Source: Ascoidea rubescens DSM 1968 (taxonomy: Eukaryota; Ascomycota; Saccharomycetes; Ascoideales; Ascoideaceae). Taken from it: DNA of 64,000 nucleotides. Below the pieces are notes generated by a model. It did no database searches and had not been told where the DNA came from. It saw only the letters and a list, made by a program, of their open reading frames with translations. Within the stretch, counting starts at the first letter, position 1. Every line of letters starts with the position of its first letter. The translations under genes were made by a program, and so were the position numbers. Location of the stretch: contig NW_017962924.1 in NCBI RefSeq assembly GCF_001661345.1, positions 124,001-188,000 on the forward strand, in the 5' to 3' direction. This document shows, piece after piece, positions 8,651 through 21,112 of the stretch.

Positions 8651-11507
8651 TTTACCAGATTGTTCCTTATTCACCTGCTTTTCTTCCCTTTTCTCAAACT
8701 CCTTCCTGTCGTTTTCGTATTGTTTGTGCGGAAAATACCACCAACGCTGTGTTGCAGATTGATACAAGAGCCAGTGCTATGGATTTTATCATTCCCTTTT
8801 TTTTTTGCAACTTTTGCACGTTTCACTAACGCTTTTCTTTTGCATGAACAGTAATTCTAAGAGTTTTGTCTCGGTAATTCTAGATCGTTTCTTCACTTCT
8901 TAATGTTTAGCTTTATCGCACCCAACTATATATCCCGCGTTACCCTATCAAACACCATTAATAATATTCTTCATCTTATCCAATTAACTTTGATCTTGGC
9001 ATTCTGTTGTATTTTTCACGCATAACATCAAGGCTGGGCAAATGTTATGGTTTGCTTACTATACCGACCTCTAGATTCCGGCTTGTCACCTCGATACTTG
9101 GGCTCTTTCCTGTTTTTCAGCTTATCCGCCAAAATGTCTCTGCCTACGAAATATATGCACGTTCTGCCAAATCGGTCTATATTCCATTTTGTTTGTCTGC
9201 CACTGTGTGCTACTCCAAAAATTCGGGAGATATTTGCTTTCTTGGTCAAATCCTGTGTGCACCATCAATGACGTCTCAAATGCTTGTTTATTGACAGCCA
9301 ACCTAATTTCTCTGCCTTTTGGGACAATAGGGCTATTTGCGCTTCCGAACTCTGATGCTTTTTCTCCCATCTGCTTCATCCTTTTTGTCCTTACTTCTTT
9401 CTCTATTATCCTCCATTATTCTCTCTATTATTCTCTCTATTATTCTCCTTTTCTTCTCTCTGATAATCTTTTTCAATCTTCATCTTTCTTCTCTATTGTT
9501 TATTGTTTTTATTCCTTTGTTTGCTATCCTTATCCTCATAAACTTACATTTTAACCATTTCAGTTTTCCAACTTAAATTCCTTGCCCACAATCTCTCATG
9601 TAATTCTATTAATCTGTGCTATCACCATCTTTAATACAGTCAATTTGTCTCCATCACCACCACCACCTTGATCACTATTAATCTTTTTCAATCTACACCA
9701 TTCTGATCTACTCTCCTCTACTCTGCTTTACCTTGTAGGGTTGGTCTACATTCTACTTCTATCTTTATCAGCTTCTTGTCTTTGTCTCTCTGCTTTGAGA
9801 TTATTCCCTTGTATTTACTCCATCTGTTTGTTATTTTTATTTCTATTTCTCTTTTAGTCCCTGTTTCTGTTTCTGTTTCGAACTCACTGCAACTTGCCTA
9901 ACTTCTTATTTTGAAACTACTTTTCAGCATCAAAGCACTTTTATTTTTTTTCATTTTTTTTCATTTTATTTCAGTTTATTTCATTTTTGGTTGTTGTTTT
10001 TTTTTTACTTTGCACACACGTAAAATTATTATTTCTTTCTAATTCTATTTCACATTAATTTATGGTAAGTTATCACTACATCTTTACACTCACCCTCGTT
10101 TTTGTACAATGTATACTCAACATACCAATATTACAACTATTATTATTATTATTATTATTATCAATATAATTAGTATTATCAATATAATTAGTATTATAAG
10201 TATTATAAGTATTATAAGTATTATAATAAAAATTTACAACTTGTAACTTGTATTACTATTCAATTATTTTACTTATTTTCCCATTTAATTTCCTTTTCTA
10301 TTCGAAAATCTTTTTATTAATAATCTCAACTTAATATCTATAATGATGCAATTCTTTTTCTTATTTTTAGTCTATCTCATACCATATTATTTAACATAAA
10401 ATAGTATTTAATAATACCTTAAAATAACGCCATAAAACAATAAATAATTGAAAATAATTATAAACAATCATATCCACAACTAAATTTTTATTAATCTATT
10501 CATTTAATTCATCTTCATTTTCACTTTCACTTTCATTTTCATTTTCATTTTCTTCTAATACTCTAGCCATACCATATCATACCTTTTCCTCTTTTTCTTT
10601 CTTTATTTCATCGGTTAAATTCATTTGTTCTTTCCATTTCATCATTTTCACTCTTTTTTTCAGTTTCCATATCTTCACATATCTTTTCATTTCCTTTATT
10701 TTAACTTGTTTCAACTTTAAAATATAATTTGTCAAATTAATTCCAAAGATGAAATTAATTCTCGATCGCTTTTTTCAATTTGGTTTCATTCTCATTTTCA
10801 TTTTCATCTTACCGACTTTATTCCTTTTTATTATTAAAAATTCTCTCCATTGTTTCCTATCTCCTATTTCTTTTTTTATTTATTCTCTTTTCCACTACCA
10901 CAATAGTCCCAGTTTGTCCCCTTTCACTTTCAATTTGTTTTGTTTCTTTTTTTCTTTTTTCTTGTTCCTTTCTTCTTCTTCTTGTTGCTTTAATACCATC
11001 AAAATGTTATCCTTATTTTAATCTTGTTTTCTTATCAATATTAGGCAGTTTGTTTTTTTAAACTTGGGGTTTTTAATATTTATTAACTATTCTCTTTCCA
11101 ACATGGAAACTTTATTTCCTTTCACTTAAACCTTTACATATACATTTCTATCAACTATCTTTCACCACCACCGCCACCACTACCACTACTACTAATACTC
11201 TCTATTACCGTTACCATTACCATTACCATTACCATTTCTATTTATTCAGTTACTTACTTACTTATTCTTTTATTCCCCATTCATTAATTTTTATTTATCC
11301 TTTAAGATTCAATAAACTTTTTAACCGAATAATTCACATCCTTATTTATAAATCATTAACTATTTTGCATTTTCAATCAAGTAATTCTTATATACCTTGT
11401 CTTGGATTTGAAATTGAAATTGAAAATATTTTATTCATTAATCCCATTTTCTAAATATTTTTCTGGTCAATCCTCTCGATAATCTCTGTTTAAATTGTTC
11501 ACTAAAA

Positions 11508-11554
11508 TTATATTATATTATATTATATTATATTATATTATATTATATTATATT
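11508..11554 (+). repeat. TTATA pentanucleotide repeat
   Basis: About nine tandem copies of TTATA inside the long gene-free region. Confidence 0.85.
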
Positions 11555-11999
11555 ACATTACACTATATATTCAATTCTCATAAATTCACTACTTTCTAAT
11601 TTTATCTTCCCAGTATCTCCCATCACATTTTTTGATACACTGTATTAAGATAAAACTACTCTTTCAATGTTTTATTCATTATTCATACTATCAAAATATA
11701 ACTTGACTCCACAATATCACACACAACGTATAAATGAAAACTTAGCAAACCTTTCTAAGATCTTTTAAATTTCTTAATACATATCGGAATCTATTTTAAT
11801 TTGGATATCAAATCTACCAGATTTTTCCTTGATTTTAGCCTTATTTTGCTTTTACTTTTGCTTTTACTTTTGCTTTTATTTTAAATATACATTTTCATAC
11901 TTACCTTTGTTTTTGATCCCATTCCAGATCACACTACCAATTTAAATAAAACTTCTATTTTTCATTCGGCTCTATTCATAATATCTTATGTATTCCAAA

Positions 12000-12450
12000 T
12001 TGCGATTTACGCTCTGTGTCTCGTTTTACACTGTGTCTTTCGCTCGAATCTCTCTGAAGGCTTTCTTTTTTTCCTTATTTTTGTTCGCGCACCTGCTCTC
12101 TTGAACGACCTTTTATGTTTTACTGTTCCACATTGCAGCTTTAGTTCCAATCAGCTAAAAAAATCAGAAAGCTTTTTCATCGTTTCAAATCATAGCAATC
12201 TCAGCTCAGCTCTCCTAGAGTTCAACACTTCCTACAAAAGAAGTTCTCCATTACAGTCATTTTCCAGTCTGGAGCCCAGACGCATATATGCAGAAATATG
12301 CATACCGCTTTATGCTGTTCACGGCGTGTTTATGCATAAGAACAACGTCACCTGCTGTGGGACGCATACAATATTTTTGGTTCGGGGCTCTTTTCGGGAC
12401 ATTTCTCTCCCGTCCTACTTTCTGAATTTATCAAATTTGGATTTGGGAGT
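12000..12450. promoter_or_regulatory. GC-richer patch with clustered ATGCAT-type motifs
   Basis: Between 12280 and 12370 there are several GCATA/ATGCATA copies (GACGCATATATGCAG, AATATGCATACC, TTTATGCATAAG, GACGCATAC). A factor-binding cluster is inferred from motif density only. The 117-codon frame here has no recognisable protein character. Confidence 0.35.
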
Positions 12451-14151
12451 CTAAGACACCATTTTCATTTTACAGGATTCCATCACTATTTCCACTTGTT
12501 AACATCCACTAACTGTGATTATCTGATATTTTTGGTAATCCAACTATCTTGAAAGACACTACATGTCTTGCGCTTTCTCTTTGCTCTCAGATTATCTGTT
12601 TGCACTTTCTCAACAATAGCTCCAACATTGCTTTTTTCATTGGTTCAGGCTTGTTTTCTTTTGTAGCAAAGCGCTCGAGTCTACTTTGGATTCTTGTAGT
12701 TGTCTTGAATTGTATTTTACTCATTTTATTTTTGGCATTTTTAATATCTTTCTTACTCTTTTTTGGTTAGTTTAATGCTCAACTCATTTTCTTTTTTACT
12801 TTTGTTGTTCTAAGCTGAAACTTTTTGCTTAAGGCCATGGTCTACAAGTCAATATTTTGTTTAAACTTAATTGTAAATTATTATATTGTTCAATCACTTA
12901 TGTTGTTAAAGATTGAAAGGAAGCCAATTCAAATCAAATTCTATATCACATTTAACAAATCTAATTATAATGAAACTTGCTATGATTCATGATTTTACAC
13001 TCACCAAACTATAATACAATATACTACAATGTACTACAATAAAATAAATTGCAGATAAAATTTATACAATAATTTAAATTTCACTAACATCTACCACCTT
13101 ATGCAATTTAAATTTTGAATCAAAAATTAGATTTCTATTAATTTAATAGTTTCTCTGTTAACTCATGAATTTTTGATTTTTAACCGAGTTCCACAACGAT
13201 TTTTCATGCTCGTTATCTTCGTTTATGTGTTAGATAAAACAAATATCATGCAAAGTTCTTAACTGTACTGTAAATCTAATCAGTTTCTGGTACAGAGAAA
13301 ACATGATTTCTTTATTCCACTGAACTATCGTCTCAGTTAGAAGTTTCTGGATTTATCAGCTAAATCTGAATTGGATGATTGAATCCTGTACTTTCCCCTT
13401 TTGGACGTGAACCTTAAAATAGGACAATTTTATATTTTTGTTTTTCAGTTTAAAAAAAAACAATTTTAAATCCAATTCAATATTCTTTTTTTAAGAATAA
13501 ATGAAATTTTTCTTTTGTTTTAGAAAAAAATAAATTAATTCACTAAACACTCTGTTATTATTTAATTTAATTTAATTTAATTTACATTATAATAATTATT
13601 CGAGGTAAATTTAATCAATCAATACTTTAGGACCATTATATGATAGATTTTCTATTACAATTATGTTATATGTTGTTAAAGTTTTATTTGACTTTTACTT
13701 TCACTTTTTTTTTTTCTAATCGATTAATTACTTTGTCTTTGATATATTTTCAATTTTAAATCTTTTATTCATCTATCAATCAACGTAAAGAAAAATAATA
13801 TTTAAGTGCTTCATTTCTTTCATTTATTTTCCAACTTGTAATTTTTTATTTTTATCTTGTTGTTTTAATAATCACAAATCTCCCTTAATATACTGTATAA
13901 ACAGTCACTTGGCCAATTAATCACTCTTATTTAATTTCTAATTCCAGAAAAGCTCTTCGACCAATTATCGACAATTTACTTAGCGACTTATCTAAAAAAA
14001 ACAAGCAAAACAAAACAAACAGACTCATTATTACTCCACTACAATCAGCTTGTTATCAATCACAACTCTCAGCAAATAGCTCGATTTATAACAAAACAAT
14101 ACACAACAATAACCCTAAATATCATCAAAAGGAAATAAAAAGGAGAAAATC

Positions 14152-16023
14152 ATGGATTTTAAGTTTAATTTATCAACTCCTTATATTGGCCAACCTAATT
14201 GTGCTAGCAATAACGAAAATAATACTACCAACTTTAATGCCATGAATTCCAGCAATATTATTGAAGATTTATTCCAAGAATCACCAAACACAAACTTGAT
14301 GAATTCATCCGATTCAATTGCTAAATATATTGATGACTTTGAATCTTTTCCTGATCAAAAAGCTTTAGCAGTAAGCAATGAAACCAGCACTTCTTCAAAT
14401 GAGCTCCAATCTTCACCTTTTTACAATATTAATAACATCAATAATATTAACACTAATAATATCAATAATGAAGTTAATGGTTCCAACTATAATATCCAAT
14501 TTGAAAATGTATTAAATCATCAAGTTTCCAGTGAGATAAACTCAGTTGCTTCATCTAATAACCTCTCAACAACTATTTTTAGTGAAAATGGCACTGAATA
14601 TTCTGCTGTTGTTTCTCCGGATGTTTTTTTAACCAATAATGATCGTAGTTTATCTATTGAAAGTTATTCTGGTAATATCGATCCAGTTATTATTAACTCT
14701 CCAATTAATCTACCGAAAGTTGCTCCAGTTTTTAATAATAACAACTATAATCATCAAGATCCAATCCAATTGGTGAACAATCCAATTTACAAGAGAATTA
14801 ATACCAAAACTCAAAACATCATTGATAACTCACCAATCATTGGAACCAGCAGTTTCTGCTCTTCATCATTGCCCTCCTCTTCCTCTTCATCCGCTCCTTT
14901 TTACTTAAATGGTTTTGATAGCTTTAACAACATAAACAACATAAACAACATAAACATAAACAGCATCAACAACATACACAATTTTAATAGTTTGAATAAC
15001 TTAAACAATTTTTATTTCACAGCTTCTAATGTTATTGGATATCCTCACATCCAAGCTGGGCCAGTTAGCTACCCAGTCTTACAAGCAGCTCCATTTTTAT
15101 CCCAAGTTCCAGTTGATTCAGCTATTATTTCATCCAACTCTTCGTCTCCTCTTTTAGGCACTTTTATCAATGACATTACTGCTGGTGCTTCAAGTATGTC
15201 TTTAAGCCCAACCCTGTTTAATGTTGGTACCAATGAGTTTAATAATACTTTACTTTTCGATGATATTAACCAACCCGTCAACTATACACTCAATAATAAT
15301 GCCCAAAAAGAAAGATTGGCTAAAATGGATTATAATCAACTTGAAACCATCATTCGTTCAGGTCTTAATGAACAATCTATCGTTGATTGCTTGAAAAAAG
15401 ATAGAAGGTTATGGGAATCTGCCTCAAGAAAACCCAAGAAGGGTTCTTACAAATGTGCTCATTGCTCACTACCATTCTCTACCCTTGTTGATTTTGCTGA
15501 GCACTTGGACAGCAACAAAATTGATAGAGCATATAAGTGCCCATTTGAGGATTGCATTTGGAGATATGTTGGGCTACCAAGAAGAGCTGAATTGAAGAGA
15601 CATTGTTTGTCACAGCACAATTTCGAATTGCCCAATCCAAGAAACAGAAGCAACTCAGCAGTTGTCAAAGGCTCCACAGGCACCTCAACCTCAGGAGGCA
15701 TCAGAAAACAAAGCCCAACTTCCAGAAGCCCATACACCTCAAGAGCCTCGACTTCGTATGCCCCAAGAAGAAAATCTACCAACAGTGCTTCTGAAAGATC
15801 AACACATATCTACGCTGCCCCATTAATTGCTGCTACTACTGCTTCAGACGACACTCCCAAATTCCAGTGCAAGATCTGTGGAAAATGTCCAGCAAGAAAA
15901 GACTCTTTGACTAGACATATCAAGTTGTGCCATGTTAATAAAGACAGCAGGTATAACAGAAGAATGAAGAAAGAGCTAGTTATCAAGGCACTTGGAAAGG
16001 AAAAATGTGTTTCTAAATTATAG
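14152..16023 (+). CDS. C2H2 zinc-finger transcription factor, unassigned
   Basis: A 623-residue probable DNA-binding regulator. The N-terminal 400 residues are Asn/Ser-rich and disordered, with short acidic and hydrophobic patches (MDFKFNLSTPYIG, DDFESFPDQKAL) that may be activation motifs. Fingers follow: CAHCSLPFSTLVDFAEHL (about 433), CPFEDCIWRYVGLPRRAELKRHCLSQH (about 463) and, after a Ser/Thr linker, CKICGKCPARKDSLTRHIKLCH (about 573). The C-terminus is basic. The finger set suggests a fungal-specific factor, but I cannot assign it to a named yeast gene. Its ATG lies 5.5 kb from the GC island shared with SFP1, and its 3' end faces VPS11. Confidence 0.88.
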   Translation: MDFKFNLSTPYIGQPNCASNNENNTTNFNAMNSSNIIEDLFQESPNTNLMNSSDSIAKYIDDFESFPDQKALAVSNETSTSSNELQSSPFYNINNINNINTNNINNEVNGSNYNIQFENVLNHQVSSEINSVASSNNLSTTIFSENGTEYSAVVSPDVFLTNNDRSLSIESYSGNIDPVIINSPINLPKVAPVFNNNNYNHQDPIQLVNNPIYKRINTKTQNIIDNSPIIGTSSFCSSSLPSSSSSSAPFYLNGFDSFNNINNINNININSINNIHNFNSLNNLNNFYFTASNVIGYPHIQAGPVSYPVLQAAPFLSQVPVDSAIISSNSSSPLLGTFINDITAGASSMSLSPTLFNVGTNEFNNTLLFDDINQPVNYTLNNNAQKERLAKMDYNQLETIIRSGLNEQSIVDCLKKDRRLWESASRKPKKGSYKCAHCSLPFSTLVDFAEHLDSNKIDRAYKCPFEDCIWRYVGLPRRAELKRHCLSQHNFELPNPRNRSNSAVVKGSTGTSTSGGIRKQSPTSRSPYTSRASTSYAPRRKSTNSASERSTHIYAAPLIAATTASDDTPKFQCKICGKCPARKDSLTRHIKLCHVNKDSRYNRRMKKELVIKALGKEKCVSKL

Positions 16024-16816
16024 CTAATTGCAACTAAATATAACTACTGACTTTGCAAGTCTTACTTTGGTGATATTTTTGACTATTTTATTTGATATTG
16101 TTTTATTTAACCTCAACCACTATTTCTGGTACTTTTTTTTTCTTATCCTTATACTTATACTGATATTTACTAATACTAATACTAATATTAATACTGATAC
16201 TGATACTAATATTTATGCTTATACTTATACTTATACTTATACTTATACTTTTAATTTTACTTATGTTATTGCTATGCCATAACTTTTCCAATAATATTTT
16301 ATTATTTAGCTGCTCATATATATATCTGTTTGTATATCTAGCTTTAATTCTTGAATTCTTAATCCTTTACTTTTCTTATTACTATCATTCTTTTATCAAC
16401 TGCTTAATGAATCAATCTTTAGTTATCTTACTTGTTTCTTCAGTTCTTCCGACTCTTTCTTTTAGCAGCATTTTGTTCCAACCAACATCTAGCAAATAAT
16501 GAAACCAATTTAATAAAAACCACCAACTTTTATGAACTATTAACAAAAATGTAGATTGAGCTCTGTAGTATGATTTCAGTGTGAGACATGATCGGTTTCA
16601 CCTCCTTTTGTTTCTTCTGCTGGGTAAAAAATTGATTGGCTCAATTCTCGGTGTAGGCTTATTTGGGGTTTTTGTCTGCTTTAGCTTTTTTTGTTTTGAC
16701 TTTGTGTGCTTTTTATAACAGATCAAAACTTTCTCTCGAGTTGTGGTATTATCTATTTCCCTATTTACTTATTATCACTTTCTAAATTAAATTTTTGTTG
16801 CCTGGTCCAGGAGGTC
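16024..16816. other. Convergent 3' spacer with ACTTAT/ACTAAT hexamers
   Basis: T-rich spacer between the C2H2 gene and VPS11. A run of 6-bp units (ACTAAT, ACTGAT, ACTTAT) fills about 16164-16250, early in the 3' region of the C2H2 gene. Small frames across it are read-through of these repeats. Confidence 0.65.
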
Positions 16817-19800
16817 TTATTGTAAAACATACCTAACTTGTTCCATTGCCCCTCTGCCATAAAAATCAGTAATAACTTTAAATTTGTCGTCTGAATCTTT
16901 AAGAGCAATCTTGAACAAGTCATTTCTTTCGCCAATTTCATCTTGGGAAGCTCTTATGGCCTTTATAGCATCCATTTCTGAAACACATTTGGGGCATTTT
17001 CGAGTTTTATCACTATACGTATTCGTGATATCATTCAACGAATTGTCCATGATACCAAGTTGGCCGTCTAATAACTCATTATCATCTGACATATTGTTGT
17101 TTTCACTTCCATTAATATCATAATTATAATCTGATAAACAACGTTGATGATAAGAATGATGACAAATAAAATGAATAATTGGAAAATCTAAAGTTTGTGA
17201 ACAAACATTGCATTTCAAGTTATTCAAAACTATAAAATCATCTTCTTCTCCATCATTCAGATCAATATCGCTCTCTCTTTCATCTCGATTAGGATCATTG
17301 TAAGTATTATTGCCACTGAAATCTTTGTTTTTCCAACTGTTTTTGCTTGTCTTTTTTCCTTCTTTGAGCTTTTTTTTGTCGACTGAGACATTCATTATAT
17401 TCCTGATTTCAGCTTTTTTGACTTCAATTTCCCTTTTATAGTAATTGTACAATTTTAAATTCTTCTCAATTTCAAAGTTCTTAAAATTAATATAGTTGAT
17501 CAAAAAATGTTTTATAAATTTAATTTTGATCAAATTGTTCAACGATAATATTTTTATTAAATCAATTAATGACATCAAATTGTATTTTAGGATTTTATTC
17601 AACAAGATTAAGAAGTTTTTAATTCCAAATTTTTTATTTAAAAAGTCATTTGAATTTAGTTTGATTATCAATATTAATGTGACATTGTATAACTCTGGCA
17701 ATTTATCCCCGAATTTTCTTAGTATCTTAATAGATCTCGAGATATTTCCTGACAACAAACTCGATCGCAATAATTCAACGTGGTTATACCCTGGAAGATC
17801 GTCTTCACTTTCTCCTCCAATTATTTTCTCATCCTTTTCAGAGTCTTTGTCATCTTCTTTGTCTTTTGGTTTCTCAATACTTAATCCACTATAATTGAAA
17901 TTATCAAACCATGAAAAATTAATATCGTCTTTTTCATTCCAGTTTTCCAATTCATCAATATCTTCAATTAATTCAATTTTCTTGCTTGAAGTTGATGTTT
18001 CTCCCCTAAAAACACTCCTAGGATTATCATTTTCATTTTCATCTAATAATAGGTCATCATTCTGAAAGTTGTTTAGATTACAAATTAGCAAAACTGATGT
18101 ATAATCCATAAGTTCTTTATAACTTTTATACAACTTAATTGCTTTAGATTCCCATTCTTTCTTGTTTTTTTTGTCTTTAGAGTAACTCAAGTCGTTAGAT
18201 AGCGTTAAATACATTTCAAACAATGTGATCAATAAATCCTTTTTATCTTTAACATTTGTATTGAATTTATCAAATTTATCAAATGATTGCAAGCAAGCTT
18301 CAAGAAAGATGACAAATTCGCTTGGATTATTAACAAATGATGAAAAAATTAGTCTTGGTCTAGGAGGTTGATATGTTGGAATTTGTTTCTTTAATTGTGT
18401 TTCCAACTGACTTGATGAAGTAACGCCCGCTAATCCTGATCCATTTATAGGCATATTAGAAGCAGCACCTCCTAGTGTCGCAAGATATTGAACAAACGAA
18501 TTATAACTTTGAATAACAGGATTGGCGATATCTTGATCGGAATCAAGTATTTTATTTTCTTGTTCATTTTCATTTTTGTTTTGATCATCTTTGTCATCAT
18601 TATTAGTGTTTTTCTCTGAGCTTGAGTTTTTATCTATAATTTCGTCTTTATTGACTAAAGCATCAAATTGTTTATATATCAATTCCTCAGAGCCCTGAGG
18701 TTTGTAAATTCCAGTGAAAACATCAATCAAAAGCTTAGTCGTCTCAATTGGCAAGTAATGTAATAATATTTTAGCATAATTTGCATTTGAATCGGATATT
18801 AACAAGTTCAACAAATCATTAATTTGCAAAACTCTTAGAAAATTTAATGATAATTTATAAGATTTAAATTTATTAATCAATAACTCCAAAATCAATGAAT
18901 AATTTTTGAAAATTAAAGAAAATTTTAATGCGATTTTGTAAAAATTGATTTTTAGTAACAAATCTGTAATTAAATCAATATCAAAATTTAGCTCGGGAAT
19001 ATTATTATTGATATTATTATTAATGACAACATTTGAATTGATATTAGAATTGAGACCGTTATTTGTAATTGATTGGAATTTAATTATTTCAATTTGATGG
19101 ATGAAATTATTCAATTTATTTAAGTCTTTTAGTTTACAATAGTTGCATAGTAACAAAGTTAAATATTCTTCATTAAACGAGTTTGTAGAGTTGTTGTTGA
19201 ATTGGTTTAAAGAGGTTAAGATGGAATTGCCATCAAAAGATTGTAATTGCTGATTTTCCTCATCTAAACTTTTATAAAAAAGTTTTTTTTGAAAGCTGAA
19301 TAGATTTTCTAGATAACTGGTTAGCAATAAAATCTTGTCGTTATTTTTGAATTTTAATATAATATCGATTGTGATATTATTATTATTTAATTCAATTGCT
19401 TGAATATATTGATTTATTGAATCTTCAAATTCATTTTTTGAAAATAAGTAATCGCCATATTTTTTTTTGATTAGTAACAAATCTCTTTTAGTCAATTTAT
19501 TAGCCGAATCATTAAAATCATCGCTCTCATTGGTAGAGCTAGCAATGGAAGTAGTATTATTAGTGGTTGTGGTGGTGGTGGCGGTAGTAATGACAGTAGT
19601 AGAATCAATGTTTGACTGTAGAATTAATTGTTCCTGAACCAATTGAATTGAAATTGGGTATAAGTTTCTTTGAATTAATAATTCAATTTTTTGGTTAATT
19701 GATTTTTCAGATAATTTGTATAGAATACCATTAGTTGATAGAAGATATAGGTTATTCCACATGAAGAAAATGTTTGAAATGTTGTTTGAAATGGTTAGGT

Positions 19801-21112
19801 TAAATGTTATAAAGTTATGTGTGTAGTCAAGCATTAGAATTCTTGTTGTTTTAAATGAATTATTTGAAGATAAGTTCAAAATATTATTTGTTTTTTTGTT
19901 AATGTTTAAAGTAAAAGAGGTGTCAATTGAGGATACTATTAATAAGTATTTATTTAGATAATTGAATAGTTTTAGTTTATTGAAATTTAGATTGCTGATT
20001 GAGTTAATTTTTGAGTATTTGAAGTTATAAAAATCAATTGAATTCGTTATGGAGTTACTTATAATTAAGTTGTTGTTGTATAGGATATCATTGCAATAAA
20101 GATTTGAGCCATAGTGATTCTCCAAGACATGTAGTGGTTTATTGATACTCTTTCCATTTGTTTCAAAAACTAAAATTTTAGAAGTGGTTATTATGTAAAG
20201 CAAGTAGTCATTAGAATTTAAAACCGATTGTGTTATTGGGTTATCGTCATTGATATTGTTAATAGCGGTGATGTTAATGTTATTATTAGGATCGTTACTT
20301 CCATTATTATTATCATTATTTTTATTGTTATTATTGTTGTTAATATTATTGGTGTTATTATTGATAATAATATCGCTGAAATCGTAGTTTGAATCCACTT
20401 TGAATAAGTGCAACCCAGTTATTGGGTCATTATTTGATTGGTAAATGATTCTTTGTCTGGAACCTTTATCATGCACTAAATCACCTCTAACTAGAATAGT
20501 TGAGCCATTGGTGAACCCAAAGGCTAGCAATGAAAACTCTAGATTATTGGAGAAAGTTGAGAGAGGATACTGATTGTTACCATTATGAATTTGAACAACG
20601 GAATGGTAATTAAAAATATTGTCAAGAATCTCCAAGTTGTAATTGTTTGATGGAGAATTGATATATTTGATAAATTTGTTTAAATTCCACAATTTCAATA
20701 CTATGGGATGGCCTTGTTTTTCACCAATGGAAACTAGAAATTTCAGGTTATTGTTATTATTGGAGCTGTTACTGTTGTCATTGTTAAAGTTGTCATTAGA
20801 ATTCACGTTGTTGTTAAGAAGACTGGCGATGTTGTTGGTATTGTTGGCGTTACTGTTGAGATCAATAAACTTTAAAAAAGTGATATTTGTGCCCAACTCA
20901 TAGGCTTGGAATTGATAAACAACCTGGAAGGTCTTGTTGATAATCTTTATGATAGCATTGTCTGTCGCGATGATAAGATAGTCAGGATTAGAAGTGGAAC
21001 AGATTGAAGATAGATTTGGATCAGAATACAATGGATTATCAGTATTGAAAAAAGGATCTTTGATTGGTGTGTAATTGAAAAAGTTGATCTGTCGCCACGA
21101 GGACAAGGACAT
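16817..21112 (-). CDS. VPS11: Vps11/Pep5, HOPS and CORVET core subunit with RING-H2
   Basis: Vps11 (Pep5) is a shared core subunit of the HOPS and CORVET tethering complexes on the vacuole and endosomes. The N-terminus MSLSSWRQINFF...DPFFNTDNPLYSDP closely matches yeast Pep5, followed by a beta-propeller region (about 1-500) with RGDLVHDKGSRQRIIYQ, an alpha-solenoid with KKYGDYLF and RPRLIFSSFVNNPSEFVIFLEAC, and a C-terminal RING-H2 at about 1301-1376 (CNVC...CHHSYHQRC...KCPKC). It then ends DKFKVITDFYGRGAMEQ as in yeast. At 1431 residues it is roughly 400 longer than the yeast protein, mainly from Asn-rich inserts and an acidic insert. A 9-bp array lies 88-141 bp upstream of the ATG. Confidence 0.97.
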   Translation of the reverse strand: MSLSSWRQINFFNYTPIKDPFFNTDNPLYSDPNLSSICSTSNPDYLIIATDNAIIKIINKTFQVVYQFQAYELGTNITFLKFIDLNSNANNTNNIASLLNNNVNSNDNFNNDNSNSSNNNNNLKFLVSIGEKQGHPIVLKLWNLNKFIKYINSPSNNYNLEILDNIFNYHSVVQIHNGNNQYPLSTFSNNLEFSLLAFGFTNGSTILVRGDLVHDKGSRQRIIYQSNNDPITGLHLFKVDSNYDFSDIIINNNTNNINNNNNNKNNDNNNGSNDPNNNINITAINNINDDNPITQSVLNSNDYLLYIITTSKILVFETNGKSINKPLHVLENHYGSNLYCNDILYNNNLIISNSITNSIDFYNFKYSKINSISNLNFNKLKLFNYLNKYLLIVSSIDTSFTLNINKKTNNILNLSSNNSFKTTRILMLDYTHNFITFNLTISNNISNIFFMWNNLYLLSTNGILYKLSEKSINQKIELLIQRNLYPISIQLVQEQLILQSNIDSTTVITTATTTTTTNNTTSIASSTNESDDFNDSANKLTKRDLLLIKKKYGDYLFSKNEFEDSINQYIQAIELNNNNITIDIILKFKNNDKILLLTSYLENLFSFQKKLFYKSLDEENQQLQSFDGNSILTSLNQFNNNSTNSFNEEYLTLLLCNYCKLKDLNKLNNFIHQIEIIKFQSITNNGLNSNINSNVVINNNINNNIPELNFDIDLITDLLLKINFYKIALKFSLIFKNYSLILELLINKFKSYKLSLNFLRVLQINDLLNLLISDSNANYAKILLHYLPIETTKLLIDVFTGIYKPQGSEELIYKQFDALVNKDEIIDKNSSSEKNTNNDDKDDQNKNENEQENKILDSDQDIANPVIQSYNSFVQYLATLGGAASNMPINGSGLAGVTSSSQLETQLKKQIPTYQPPRPRLIFSSFVNNPSEFVIFLEACLQSFDKFDKFNTNVKDKKDLLITLFEMYLTLSNDLSYSKDKKNKKEWESKAIKLYKSYKELMDYTSVLLICNLNNFQNDDLLLDENENDNPRSVFRGETSTSSKKIELIEDIDELENWNEKDDINFSWFDNFNYSGLSIEKPKDKEDDKDSEKDEKIIGGESEDDLPGYNHVELLRSSLLSGNISRSIKILRKFGDKLPELYNVTLILIIKLNSNDFLNKKFGIKNFLILLNKILKYNLMSLIDLIKILSLNNLIKIKFIKHFLINYINFKNFEIEKNLKLYNYYKREIEVKKAEIRNIMNVSVDKKKLKEGKKTSKNSWKNKDFSGNNTYNDPNRDERESDIDLNDGEEDDFIVLNNLKCNVCSQTLDFPIIHFICHHSYHQRCLSDYNYDINGSENNNMSDDNELLDGQLGIMDNSLNDITNTYSDKTRKCPKCVSEMDAIKAIRASQDEIGERNDLFKIALKDSDDKFKVITDFYGRGAMEQVRYVLQ

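Larger units (their letters stand above)
8651..14151. other. 5.5-kb pyrimidine-rich gene-free region upstream of the C2H2 gene
   Basis: No credible ORF. Most of 8.65-12.1 kb is T/C-rich on the top strand, with simple-sequence tracts such as CTATTATTCT (near 9415), ATTATAAGT (10180-10225), CATTTTCA (10515-10550), ACCATT (11208-11236) and TTTTGC (11843-11878). Short GC-richer patches lie at 9.0-9.3 and 12.0-12.45 kb. The last 250 bp before the ATG at 14152 turn A-rich, as yeast leaders often do. Either a very long regulatory region or a long leader/non-coding transcript would fit. Confidence 0.6.
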
